Under the pieces are notes generated by a model, which did no database searches, was not told the DNA's origin, and saw only the letters and a list, made by a program, of their open reading frames with translations. Made by a program: the position numbers and the translations under genes. Positions 1-10,189 of a DNA stretch of 64,000 nucleotides are shown here, in pieces. The stretch's first letter is position 1. Every line of letters starts with the position of its first letter. Origin of the DNA: Nematopogon swammerdamellus (taxonomy: Eukaryota > Arthropoda > Insecta > Lepidoptera > Adelidae); assembly GCA_946902875.1 (NCBI GenBank), contig OX336336.1, positions 29,405,558 through 29,469,557 on the forward strand, given 5' to 3'.

Positions 1-519
1 GCGTTCAGTGCGAAGAGAGCGGTGTTCACACCAGCTCCTTCCTACCAAGGCACGTCACTTAAATTTTGCGACCACCTCGGGGTCCTCCGAGTCGAATTGT
101 CGCACGGTCTAAACTTACGGCGTGACATCGAGGGCAAGGCCGTATAAATCGCAGATTCGGTCCTGCTTGGGTTACTGCTCGCACCTATGGGATGGCTCAG
201 TCAAATACCAGCTGGCGCCTCTGGACTCGATGCAGCGTCGAGCCGTGCGAATAGTAGGTGACTCCCAAATGTCCCGCGATCTAAAAGCACTGCAACTCCG
301 TAGGAATACATAGCTAAATCAGAGCCTGTTGAAATACAAACAGAGATAAATATTTTCCCCCAAGTACAGTCTCGGGTCCTTCAACCTGGGCACCTGTCGG
401 GCCGGCATGGCATTGGCAGCCTCCGCATGCTACCGAATGTCCATGGGCATCGCTAGACACCTTATGGGTGGCTCGGCGCCACATGTCGCGCTTACTATAA
501 AAATTAATAATATCAGTAG
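1..519 (+). mobile_element. LINE family A, 3' fragment (reverse transcriptase C-terminus and 3' end)
   Basis: Codons around 146-300 encode the C-terminal block of a non-LTR reverse transcriptase ORF (QIRSCLGYCSHLWDGS, then a LDSMQRRAVRIVGD-like stretch). Bases 360-500 carry the end of the same ORF and a 3' end finishing in ctataaaaa. Frames are broken by stops, so it is dead. The 3' end recurs at 33325, 41390, 47415 and, inverted, at 62440. The element begins before the window. Confidence 0.75.
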
Positions 520-890
520 CTTTGGCCTCGCCTTAGTGGATTACCTGCTTCGAGTGAGTACATTATTCAACTATGTACAACCTGAAACCTCCCTCGGTCT
601 TCGGCCTTGAACTGATTGGTTTACTTACTTCCCGAATCCGCTTCACCCCAGCCAGATATATTTACTTACATAGACAAAGAAAATCGTGTACTTACACAGC
701 TCAGTCTTCGGTCTTGCTCTGACTGACTTCATTTTACTTCAAGACTATACATCGTTCAACTATACATAATTTGTATATATATGTAGGTACTCACTTATGC
801 GCTATTTGCAGAAAACTTTAGTTTCAAATAGAGATCACGACAAATAAACGGACGGATAGCATCGATGACGGATAGTATCAATTTTGTACC
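520..890. other. AT-rich intergenic sequence, nothing recognised
   Basis: I see no ORF, repeat of known type or RNA gene between the LINE fragment and the first SINE. Confidence 0.5.
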
Positions 891-892
891 GT

Positions 893-1186
893 GTGTGGCC
901 GGTACTTATATAAAAGAATAGCCCCACTGTATCTCTCCCCGTGTATGTCGTAAAAGGCGACTAAGGGATATGACTTCCTTCTTTTTTTACTGGGTGGTAG
1001 GGTTTAACCCGCCCGTGTTGGTACCACCGCACCGCACTGAATGAAAGGTCGGTAGAAACGGCTATGTATTTAGTGTAGCCGGTACGACCGAAGGGAAGCA
1101 CTAACGTGGCACCAAGTTCACCCGGTGTTATGGGCTGACGTCACGGATGTTGTAGCCTGTATGTGATGTGTCAGATTCCATAAAAA
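893..1186 (+). mobile_element. SINE family 1, 5' truncated body
   Basis: It contains the family hallmarks in order: a block with gtcgtaaaaggcgactaagg, ggtggtagggtttaacccgc, ggttggtaccaccgca, cactgaatgaaaggtcggt, and a 3' part with gttatgggctgacgtcacgg, followed by an A-rich tail. The tRNA/5S-like head seen in the 22680-23075 copy is absent here. Confidence 0.75.
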
Positions 1187-1320
1187 AAATCAATATACGA
1201 GTTACATACAACATTTAAAGTATGCAAACAGTTTTTAAAAAAGCCTGAAATAAAAAAAAATAAGTTATAAAAAACTAAAACCCGACTACGTAAAAGCTAA
1301 TTATAAAAATCGTTTAAATA

Positions 1321-1961
1321 AAAAAAAATAGTTATAAAAAACTAAAACCCGGCTACGAAAAAGCAAATTATGAAAATAGTTTAACTATAACTAAAAATAA
1401 CAAAATAATGTTTTCCATATAATTTATCAGATACAACAATTCTCTTTTTATATTGATTTTACCTTAGCACTAACTCTATAAATTTTGATAAATTTATTAT
1501 TTTTAACGTTCTAAATATAGAGCCGTGGTCGGGCGTTCTTCGTTCAACAAGACAAGTGAGACCGTCGTTGTGCATTATAGCCGTTGACGTTCGGTATGTA
1601 CCTATGTATCTACTTATAATAATTTTAGATTGGCTCTGACTGATCTTACAAAAAGATGTCAGTATGACACAATGGCGATGGCCGTTCTAAGTTCCGCGCT
1701 CTAATAATGCACGACGACGGCCTCACTTGTCTTGTTGAACGAAGAACGCCCGACCACGGCTCTATATTTAGAACGTTAAAAATAATAAATTTATCAAAAT
1801 TTATAGAGTTAGTGCTAAGGTAAAATCAATATAAAAAGAGAATTGCTGTATCTGATAAATTATATGGAAAACATTATTTTGTTATTTTTAGTTATAGTTA
1901 AACTATTTTCATAATTTGCTTTTTCGTAGCCGGGTTTTAGTTTTTTATAACTATTTTTTTT
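1321..1961. repeat. Long inverted repeat (foldback element), arms about 258 bp
   Basis: The arm at 1321-1578 is matched, with very few differences, by the reverse complement of 1704-1961, leaving a loop of about 125 bp. A second, partial copy of the outer end lies just before it (about 1255-1320). No transposase is present. It resembles a non-autonomous foldback transposon. Confidence 0.85.
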
Positions 1962-3190
1962 TACACACTCAATGTATAGAAACAGTTTCAGTTGAATGTT
2001 CAATTTAGAAATGAAAAACATTACAAAAAAAAAAACACATTTAGGAGGTGTTTCTTTTTTACAATAGGCATTTAAGTTCTTGGCCAGCAGCCAAAATCCT
2101 TGGCCACAAAGGTTACATAAATTCTGAGAAAAAGGTATGTCAACCCTTATTGTCCTTGCCACCAAAAAACTAAATTTCATCAGCGCAGGTAAAAAGAACT
2201 GTAAGAACTGTCAAACTGTGAGTGAAATTATTACCACACAAACTAAAGTTAGAAACATATTAAACACAACACCACAACCAGACAATGTACTGTTGGTTTA
2301 GTTAGCACGTAGTGTGAGCATGCAGATACAGGTTCGGCAGCCGCCAACTATTAAACACTTGATGACAGGCTCCTAGAAGGAAAACTGGGCAGGGAGAGTA
2401 TTCCAGAGTTTATATCGGCTATGTAGCCAAATAACGTACAGAACCAATTGGTATGCATTCACGGTAAGTCAATGGTGGCAATCCCTGCCCAGTGCGTGTG
2501 GTGCGGAGATGGAAAGGGGACAGCAGGATCACGTCAAAACAGTTCCTACGAGTACTCCCCATGGAATAATTGATGGGAAACAGTTATAGACCTGACATCC
2601 CTGAGGAGTTGCAGTGGTTCTGGAGCTGGGAGCTGGGAGGTGAAGTTGAGGATGCCCGGGGAAAGCCTTTGTATCATTACCGTACTGAAGATGCGAAGGA
2701 CCAATACTTAATACAGAATAAACCCCGTCCACTTTATCTAATTAATTACTAGTATTAGTTTCTTTACACTGATATCTAATTTAAAGGTCCTTTTATTTGA
2801 TTGTATATTATCATAAAACAATCACCTGCAGTCAAGCAGTCTATGAAGTGTTTTGATCCGAGCAACATGTTACGGTAATCCCCCGCGTCACCAGTTGTGA
2901 CTTGTGCTCATCATCATAGAACAACGAAGCGTTGCTGTAAATTGACTCGGACACAACAATGTTTGTTTTTTTAAATTACAAATTTGAATCTATATTATTG
3001 CAGTCGGGTACATATTCAGATATTTATTTTGCCATGAAGCACAACGTTAACAACATTTTATTAACAAAAAATTATGTTCAGTATGGTTCATCATAATTTT
3101 TTATTTTTCCTGTTCGGCATATTTTATTGAGAGCACAGTTAATATTTCGAAATATCAAAAAGTTTCTACAAAATTTAGTTTAATATAGTT
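1962..3190. other. AT-rich stretch with a weak LINE A remnant (minus, about 2345-2530)
   Basis: The only recognisable element is a diverged minus-strand remnant at about 2345-2530 whose translation resembles the LINE A region that contains LWN.LPA. The small ORFs at 1860-2180 and 2529-2752 have no recognisable family and simple composition, so I do not call them genes. Confidence 0.35.
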
Positions 3191-3264
3191 CATTTCATAC
3201 GGTTACATCTCCGATATTGGCAATACTGCTGCTTCCGGTGCCCTAGATGGCTCTGCATGTTGAA

Positions 3265-4524
3265 TTAGTGTCCCATATATGGCATTCTTGTAGCCCTGAG
3301 AGGCAGCAAAGTTGATATTTCTGCAGCCGGGGTGGATCCAAACCTAGATTTGGCCGAAAAGTGCGCCCCGGGGGTGATGGCAACCACTCGAGGGGGTCTC
3401 CGTATCGCTGCTTTCCTAGACGAGGTCCCAACGAACACCGCTGATGGGGTAGATAGTATATTATGTGTGTTTTTACCATGAACGCCAACCTCTGAGGTGG
3501 TGGAAAAGGCTCCAGGGGGTCTCTTTGTCCCAAACAACTCTGGTGTTGGCGCAGATGGTATATGTGCCTTTTTATCCGGAATGCCGGCCCACAATGGCAT
3601 CGCTGCTGCTGCAGGGGGTGTGAGTCTCAATTTGGTTTGAACGACAGCCGCTGGCAGCACGGCTACTGCTATAGAGAGAGTCGACTTCATGCCATTCTTA
3701 GCCATAACCCTGGATGGCACTACCGCCTCAACACTGAGCTTTGGTTTCTGACTTAACTCTGGTTTGCCACTGAGCTTTCGCTTAACACTGAGTTTTGGTT
3801 TATATTTGGGTACATCTGGTTTTCGCAGTTGCATTGCGGGCATGGCCACAAAGTTATGCCCACTTATTGGTGAAAGCAGTTCAAGTGTTCTCGCGAGCCA
3901 CACCGTTGAATATTCATCGACACACCTCACAAGCAAAATGTTATCCCTGAAAGTGGGATCGCCACGGAAACTCGGTCTTGGTGTTGCGTGACGGGATTCG
4001 CATCGGAGAGCTTTCATTAGTGCAGTCACAACCTGCTCTGACTCTTCTTTTGTCAGAGAGGTCATTGGATTTTTTACAATGGCCATATCTACAAAAGCTA
4101 CCACTTGGGCGTATGAGAATGTCATTCTTGAGGGCAGCTTTATGCAACTTCCCTTCGTGAATTTAGGAAAAGTGGGTCCCTTCGGTGGTGGCCTTAAAGC
4201 CGGTGAACGCTGAACTTGTACACGTTTTCCACTTTCGGTTCTAGGTTTTATCCATTTATTTCGCTTAGTTTTCCTTCCGTCCCGGGCTGCATAAGCTTCC
4301 AGAGCACTGTTTATCAGTTCTAGAAATAGATTTCCTCGTGCGAGGACTCGGGAGCCGCGCTCTATCTTTCGCGTTGTGCCTTTTCTGTACCTTAAAGTAC
4401 CAGCAGGAGGCATCTCAGAAGGTGTTGTGGACAAAGTGGCCACTGCAGATTCCTCTCGCTTCACGGAGGGGACGGACAGAATCTGCTTGGTGCGGATACG
4501 GGCGACTAACGCGTTGAGACTTAC
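3265..4524 (-). CDS. Long ORF with DUF4780-like segment, continuous with the DTWD1-type exon
   Basis: From 4524 down to the stop at 3265 the frame stays open for about 420 codons, continuing without a stop from the upstream DTWD1-like exon through that exon's own gtaagt donor. The middle part, containing FRDNILLVRCVDEYSTVWLA and then a short stretch ending VPKY, resembles the insect DUF4780 domain, which is common in transposon-associated or duplicated proteins. It is followed by Lys/Pro-rich repeats of KPKLSVK type and a Pro/Ala-rich tail. The N-terminal part is basic. It could be a chimeric coding gene using DTWD1 transcription, or an independent ORF lying in the DTWD1 intron. The DUF4780 assignment is from memory of the pattern and is moderate. 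Confidence 0.5.
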   Translation of the reverse strand, partial: VSLNALVARIRTKQILSVPSVKREESAVATLSTTPSEMPPAGTLRYRKGTTRKIERGSRVLARGNLFLELINSALEAYAARDGRKTKRNKWIKPRTESGKRVQVQRSPALRPPPKGPTFPKFTKGSCIKLPSRMTFSYAQVVAFVDMAIVKNPMTSLTKEESEQVVTALMKALRCESRHATPRPSFRGDPTFRDNILLVRCVDEYSTVWLARTLELLSPISGHNFVAMPAMQLRKPDVPKYKPKLSVKRKLSGKPELSQKPKLSVEAVVPSRVMAKNGMKSTLSIAVAVLPAAVVQTKLRLTPPAAAAMPLWAGIPDKKAHIPSAPTPELFGTKRPPGAFSTTSEVGVHGKNTHNILSTPSAVFVGTSSRKAAIRRPPRVVAITPGAHFSAKSRFGSTPAAEISTLLPLRATRMPYMGH

Positions 4525-4716
4525 TCTGAGTTGTGGTATTTTGAGGCGCAGCCTGGGCACAGGCACGCAGCAGGTGTAGCAGAAGTACTTGCGGGACTTG
4601 TGGCAGCGCCCGCAAGGACTGCGCCCATCCAGCTCCTGCAGCGCCGTCGCCGCGCTGATCTTCATCCCCACAAACGGTTTCTCGTCCCGCGCCTCCGCAC
4701 ACTTGGGATTCATTCC
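4525..4716 (-). CDS. DTWD1: DTWD1-like N-terminal exon (tRNA-uridine aminocarboxypropyltransferase family)
   Basis: The translation contains SPCGRCHKSRKYFCYTCCVPVP, matching the Cys-rich N-terminal motif of DTWD1 (C-x2-C-x2-S-x3-F-C-Y-T-C), followed by LKIPQLR, which in DTWD1 precedes the LPLK segment. DTWD1 enzymes make acp3U in tRNA; this exon holds only the zinc-binding N-terminal part. The first in-frame ATG is at 4713. A possible acceptor (ttcaatatag) ends at 4717, and a good donor gtaagt follows base 4525. The catalytic DTW/TDD domain is not visible downstream (toward base 1), so either its exons are outside the window or the gene is broken here. Confidence 0.65.
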
Positions 4717-4859
4717 GGCTATATTGAAAGACAAGTATTACACACCACTTACTGTAACAATATTCACCGACGTAGGTATGTATGTACCTACATACTTAAA
4801 CATAGGTGGGTATTACAGCTGTGTAATAATTTCGCTGTTGGTGGTTCATAATCATAGAT

Positions 4860-5190
4860 CTTTTGCTATTAATGTACTCGGCGGAATCCCTCCACCTCGC
4901 TTTCCAATCCGATCTTGACCAAATTGAAATGGGACCCCACGGGAAGCACCAGCTTTCAAATAAAAAAAGAATCATCAAAATCGGTTTACCCAGTCGAAAG
5001 TTCTGAGGTAACAAACATAAAACAAAATACAGTGGAATTGAGAACCTCTGCCTTTTTTGAAGTCGGTTAAAAATAAAATTCATGATTAGGTAGTTAAAAT
5101 GCTTCATAGTCTATTCGGTAGATGGCCTTATTTTATATACAGGTATAATTTTATGGTCCCGTACCGGATACGGAACCCTAAAAATTATAC
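4860..5190 (+). mobile_element. RTE-type LINE 3' end fragments
   Basis: Two joined pieces. One contains aaaatcggtttacccagtcg and ttttttgaagtcggttaaa. The other contains gcttcatagtctattcggta and cccgtaccggatacggaacc. These are the repeated RTE-like 3' ends also seen at 28252-28590 and 47587-47980. Confidence 0.6.
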
Positions 5191-5204
5191 CTTTTTAACA
5201 CCCT

Positions 5205-5275
5205 TCTCTACTGCCGATGGGCCCGGATATGTTCGGTGAAGCCATCGCAAGCTTAGATCCACACCTTCCTTTCAA
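5205..5275 (+). mobile_element. Short 3' tail of the R2-group LINE
   Basis: About 70 bp identical in order to the terminal 3' UTR of the elements at 13520 and 52862 (ctctactgccgatgggcccg, then ttcggtgaagccatcgcaag). It is an extreme 5' truncation. Confidence 0.75.
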
Positions 5276-5329
5276 GCACATGATCGCAGATTTCATATAA
5301 GGACTGAGGAAGGGGGGCTAAACGTTATT

Positions 5330-5732
5330 AGCCGCGTACTGACTGAGCGCGGCATACAGCGAGGCTGCTCGGCCGTATGCCGCGCGAAGATTTGGCGCAC
5401 GAGGCTGCCTCGCTACAATACCAATTGTCGCGAGCCTGCCTCGCGAGGAAAAGCCGAGCCATAATTCAAATAAGTTTTAAGCACAGCTCCTTATCCATGT
5501 CGCGAACGAGCGAGGCGAGCGAGGCACATAATGTCTGTCTTGAGTGCGCGCGGCAAATGGACTTGAGGCTCCTTTGAGCATGACAAAAAACTGACAGCGG
5601 GCAGATCGGCCGAGGCAACGCTCGCCCGAGGCCGCGCGTGCGCTTGTCCCGGGCAAGGCGCGTCCTGACTGACCGAGGCATGCGAGGCTGCCTCGCGCGG
5701 CAGTCGCACTCAGTCAGTACGCGGCTATTAGG
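5330..5732. mobile_element. GC-rich TIR element, copy 1
   Basis: It begins near tagccgcgtactgactgag and ends with cagtcagtacgcggcta, which are inverted repeats. The interior is far more GC-rich than its surroundings and full of short palindromes such as gaggctgcctcg. A second copy is at 32489-32882. There is no transposase, so it is a MITE-like element. ORFs inside it are by-products of its GC content. Confidence 0.75.
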
Positions 5733-6053
5733 TAAGTGCCATACCGGAGACTTCCCTGGATTGCTGGCTATACTGGACTATAGGAGAACACAACCGAGCC
5801 TGCTATGCAGCCATCTTACATCCAGTACGGTGGTACCAACCCAGTAGCCATAATATAAGCCTACCACCTACCTAGTGAGGGGCAACAGTTTTACACCGGT
5901 CACCGATTTCGAACGGTGAAGCAGCAGGTGTTGGTATGCACGTATATTTTTTTGTCAGAAAAAACTCTTTGGTAGGTACACGCCGACCGGATTCGAACCT
6001 CGCACCTCTCGCATGAGAAGCCGATGCCCAATCCACTCGGCCACCCGCCGAGT
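5733..6053 (-). mobile_element. SINE family 2 (tRNA-derived), 3' truncated
   Basis: On the minus strand a tRNA-like head (box A near gtggccgagtggattgggca, box B ggttcgaatccggtcggcg) is followed by the body shared with the copies at 8360, 21292, 40165 and 58915. The 3' part is missing and the element abuts the GC-rich TIR element. Confidence 0.8.
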
Positions 6054-6055
6054 GG

Positions 6056-7190
6056 ATTGGGATTTATGCTTAGTTTCAAGTAATTAAGTAAATAAGTACC
6101 TGTACGCGTTCGAATCTATTATTTATTTTCTTTTACCAACACACTAACTACTCCGCGGCTCCACGAACGTACACGACACAGATAAATATAATGTACACCA
6201 GTCAGTGATGTACACCACATGTACACATTACCACTATAAATGTCTAGGGACAGATGCGACACTGCCACTATGACTGGCAGCCCGTATAGAATGAGTGACA
6301 TCAGAGGGGGCTCAAGACGAAACAGCCAATCACTGCTGTTATAAAGCTGACCAATAAGAGGGAAGGATTAGTGAGGTGCAATAATTTGAACGAAAATTAT
6401 CGATACACTAGGGATGCACGTACTATCGATGTTCCCTCTTTATAGAAAAGGTGTTATTTGTTTTGCGTGATTTTTCAATTTTCGATTTTATTCAAGCGAA
6501 AATTGAAAATTCACGCCCAGTGCATCTTCAGGTTGTTGGATGTAGATATTTAGACTCGTAAAACAGGACTTTCCAAAAACAATCAAGCAAGTACTAAATA
6601 TCTACATAAAAATAAAACTTGTACGTTTTCACAATATATATATATTTTAAAATATTACAAATCATATCAGATTCTTGCTCAGATAATTTATTCACACTAA
6701 AGAGCATAAAATGATACACTTTTATTTGAGACAGAGTACATTCAGAGTACATTACATACAGAGTCCGGACGCTGTAGACAGGGGTGATTCCACCCTTCTT
6801 GCTGATGCAACCGGGCACACAGCACTATCTTCTTCACGACGATCAGAGGCATGTTCACATCACAAGCCTTATTATTTACTTCACACAGCGAACAAATAAA
6901 AAAACACCTAAGTGTAGGTATTGCGATTGCTAGCGCGCACCAAAGTCACAGGCCGAAAGAAAAGAACGAACGTAAAATCTTGGAGAGACGCGACGCGACG
7001 CCGCCGACGACTGCCGCCGGCGCCGACGCTATACATTTAGCTGCTCGTGGTGGATAAAATAATATGATGCTCGTAAAATAATATTTATTATATTTTTGTT
7101 TATTAGGAAGATTGACAAGTCTGCAATGACAAGACTATAAACAAAGTTGTCAAAATTTATATTCTAAATCTGTTCTAATATCTAGTGGCC
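6056..7190. other. Unassigned sequence
   Basis: Mostly AT-rich. A short GC-rich patch at about 6985-7040 (repeated gccgac-type triplets) is the only compositional feature. I see no credible gene or known repeat. Confidence 0.4.
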
Positions 7191-7536
7191 AGCACCGCCA
7201 CTTAGATCTATGTCTAATTGACAGCGGAATGTGATTGGTCGGTTTATCATGAGCCCCTAAGATGGCCGACTTCTTATATTGAATGTGTTGCTGTAAGGAG
7301 CTGTCACCCCCGATTTATATTGGTAATCTGTGATGTACACGAACGAAGGTATTTATTTGTTTATGCCCAAAGAGAATCAAACTTCCGCTTGTTGTGTCAC
7401 TTTTTTTTTTCTTCAATGGCAATATTTAGTGGCCTGCCTGTTTTCAGATCTAATGCTCAATGTGCCTGTGTCAAGCAAGTAGATCCAAGCTATATAATTC
7501 AAAATGGACATTGGAATTGCAATGGGACAATGTCTA

Positions 7537-7685
7537 ATGCCGGCACTTCACTTGGCTTAGCGTATTCGTGTATTTGGCAAAAAATTCCGTTTCGTCTCCC
7601 TTTAATGGCTTGTTCAGAGCGAGATAAAACTAAAATGTTTGCAACAAACACGAATACGCTAAGCCAAGTGAAGAAGTGCCGGCAT
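7537..7685. mobile_element. MITE, about 149 bp, with 30-bp inverted ends
   Basis: The ends ATGCCGGCACTTC and GAAGTGCCGGCAT are followed inward by complementary cttggcttagcgtattcgtg and cacgaatacgctaagccaag. The core contains gagacgaaacgg and tttgcaacaaa-type sequence. A diverged relative of the core lies at about 34295-34440. Confidence 0.7.
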
Positions 7686-7726
7686 AAAATTATACCTACG
7701 ACAAGAAGAAGAAGAAGACAGACTGT

Positions 7727-8229
7727 AGATGGCTTGCCGGTGGCATATATCCATATTCCACTAGGCGAATGATGCTGATTGGTCGATGCCAGTTTGGCGG
7801 AAAATTTAAATTTCGTCTGGCGCCGCCTCCGGCACTCCCAGCGAACCTAGTGAATCCGATATTCGGTAGCTAGTTTATGTGATATGGTGGCCCAGTGGTA
7901 TGGTGTAGGGATTGCAATTTTATGACCATGGGTTCGAATGGGTTCGAATTCCACAAATTTTTTTTGTTTTTTTTTTTAAGCAATGTTAGGGTGTTAAAAT
8001 TAGGTTAAGGTTATTTTATTATAACCACCTATAAAAACTTTATTTTCGAAAATAATTCCGAAATTTAAGTTTCTTCCTTTTTTTTGTTAAGTTATGTTAG
8101 GGTGTTAAAATTAGGTTAAGGTTATTTTTTTATAATGAAAATACTTCCGAAATTTTTATTTTCCCGCAAAACTGAGAACGACCAATCAGAGCATTTCGCC
8201 TAGTGTACTTTGGAAATATGCTTGCCGGT
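7727..8229. mobile_element. TIR-like element with internal duplication
   Basis: The left end (ggcttgccggtggcatatat ... aggcgaatgatgctgattggtcg) is repeated in inverted form at the right end (cgaccaatcagagcatttcgcctag ... atgcttgccggtg). Inside, a segment with gttagggtgttaaaattagg occurs twice, about 110 bp apart (7985 and 8097). A tRNA-B-box-like ggttcgaattcc at about 7945 hints at a SINE head, unproven. Confidence 0.55.
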
Positions 8230-8235
8230 GTTGCA

Positions 8236-8340
8236 GTGCAGGTGTTCGGTCTTTTACCGAACTGTTCGGTATTTCAGCCCCATGTTCGGTGTTCGGTATG
8301 GCGAAAATACCGAAGTATGAGAGGTTCGGTATTTGCTAAA
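8236..8340. repeat. Cluster of ttcggt / accgaa motifs
   Basis: Several direct and inverted copies of the ttcggtatt motif within 100 bp. It resembles the terminal zones of the hAT-like element at 11107-13997, but I cannot define ends. Confidence 0.3.
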
Positions 8341-8359
8341 TAACGATTCATATGTATTC

Positions 8360-8916
8360 GGCGGCGGATGGCCCAGTGGATTGGGCATCGGCTTCTCATG
8401 CGAGATGTTCGAGGTTCGAAACCCTTCGGCGTGTATAATGCGCGGGGCGGATCTCGGCGTGTCGCCGCCGCAGCGGCTCGTCAGTGTTCTCCCTCGCACC
8501 CGCACCGTACTTGTATAGTGTATTCGCGTGGCGGGTCGCCCGCTGCGGCGACGACACGCCGAGATCCGTCCCGCGCATTATACCGATGAGTTTTTTCTGA
8601 CGAAAAAAAATTTACGTGCACACCTACACCTGCTGCTTCACTGTTCGGAACCGGTGTACAACTGTAGGTCCCTTCCCTCGCCCCTTACTAGGTGGTAGAC
8701 TCAAATTGTAGCCGACTCGGTTGGTACCACCGTACTGGATGTAAGATATATTATAAATATATAGCAGCCTCGGCTGTGTTCTCCTCTAGTCCAGTATAGC
8801 CAGCAATCCAGGGAAGTCTCTGGTATGGCACCTTCTCGGAGGTGATATTGGCTGGTCGTAGCATGCGCTTTGGTCCCTATGACTCAGCCACCCATACCGG
8901 ATTACATAAAAAAAAT
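8360..8916 (+). mobile_element. SINE family 2, full length, interrupted by a foldback insertion
   Basis: tRNA-like head from 8360, body and A-rich tail (ends near 8916) as in the intact copy at 21292. The tRNA-like head is split between ggcgtgta and ccgatgag by a 145-bp palindromic insertion at 8436-8580. Confidence 0.85.
8436..8580. mobile_element. Palindromic MITE inserted at TA inside SINE 2
   Basis: Inverted ends TAATGCGCGGGGCGGATCTC and GAGATCCGTCCCGCGCATTA, continuing inward for about 50 bp. It is flanked by TA on both sides; the uninterrupted SINE copies show the empty site with a single TA. The TA duplication points to Tc1/mariner-like mobilisation (inference). Confidence 0.8.
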
Positions 8917-9780
8917 CATCGATACATGTATTTACTGTTTCGCAATATCAAATCCATACAGATTTGGCACGCTGTCGCCAGCCGGCGTGTAGGTACTGTA
9001 CATTGACATGTCTTTTGAAGACCCTAGGAACTTCTAGACCTAGACATTCATGGGAAAACCCTTCCAGATTTTCGCCGTAACTAATTTGCCTTTTTTTATA
9101 AAAAGCGCGATGTTGCACCGAGCCACCCGTAAGGTGCCAGCCAACCGAATGTCCATGGACGACGTTCGGTGGCATATATTTTCATGAAAAATTTATTCTT
9201 GAAAAATCTAAGGTTCCCCCCTATGATGTAGTAAGCGGTTCGGTTTTTTTATCTGAAACATCTGGCAACCCTGCTGTAGAGGAAGTCGGCGCCACTTTCT
9301 ATACAATGCAAGCTGTCAATTTATACTACCGTTTTCACGTAGAAAGTGGCGCCGCGATATTAAATTTTGTAGTTATTTCTTATTTATTCTCTACATAAAT
9401 TGTATAATAATAATAACATTGATGAATAAATATATGTATATCCAAAACAAATAAATAAATTCAAAATGATTTATTTACAATTGCATTGTATTGATATAAA
9501 TTTGTAATAAAAAGAAGAAGAAAAGTCATTAGAATGCTACAGCATTTCGTAATAAAATTTTACTAAATTCTATTTATTTGAAACGGATACAAGAGAGTAG
9601 GTAGGTACATTATTTATATTTGTATATTTATTTACGGTTTATAGACATTGCACCGTTCTACCTCAACAAAGCGATAATGAATGACGAAGGGAGCAATTCG
9701 AATTGTAATTCGTGCGGCCACCAATAGTGGCAATATTGGCGCTGCTTTAATGTGATGCGTGCGCCACTGTGCGACGAGTA
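8917..9780. other. Unassigned AT-rich sequence
   Basis: No gene recognised. The 75-residue minus-strand ORF at 8948-9175 may be a decayed LINE fragment but I cannot place it. Confidence 0.4.
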
Positions 9781-9849
9781 GCAGAACTTAATTTAACATA
9801 TTAACATATATAGATCTTATTGCCCCGAGATAGGGCTTAAAATGTATTG

Positions 9850-10034
9850 CAACATTGAAGCGGGAAAAGCTGTGTGGTTGATGGCGCCACCGGCGTGCGT
9901 GGCGGCGGCGCTAGCGTCGTTGTTTGAGAGTGGTATTTCATCCATTCCGTGGTTTTGCTGATTTCGTTCGTTCCTAACTTTGAACTGACTGAGCGAGGAG
10001 TTTTGTTCAAAACGAAGAAGAAAATACGGGGAGA
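9850..10034 (+). promoter_or_regulatory. Probable 5' UTR / promoter side of the ZAD zinc-finger gene
   Basis: GC- and CpG-richer sequence directly upstream of the start codon. An in-frame stop (TGA at 9990-9992) precedes the ATG, so the reading frame does not extend further left without splicing. The transcription start is not determinable from sequence alone. Confidence 0.35.
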
Positions 10035-10184
10035 ATGGAGGCACGCAAGGAAGCACTCCGCGCGCTGACAGCGTGCCGGTTCTGCTTGCGCCGGGGAGGA
10101 TCGCTCTCCAGCATCTACGACAAGACGCGTCGCCAGACGCCCGTCCCGCTTGCGCTGCAGATTATGGCTTGCGTCAACATCGAG
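10035..10184 (+). CDS. E1: start and first half of ZAD domain
   Basis: 50 codons. The start ATG has A at -3 and G at +4, with an in-frame stop 45 nt upstream. The first ZAD Cys pair is CRFC (residues 14-17). The exon ends after GAG at a gtgagt donor, phase 0. ZAD domains mediate homodimerisation of insect zinc-finger proteins. Confidence 0.9.
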
Positions 10185-10189
10185 GTGAG

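Noticed and set aside
5377..5847. Several Arg/Ser-rich ORFs on both strands
   Set aside because: Lie in the GC-rich TIR element; the same ORFs recur in its second copy at 32466-32848.
7218..7772. 184-codon plus-strand ORF
   Set aside because: It runs through the MITE at 7537-7685 and unassigned sequence, with no domain and no exon-like composition.
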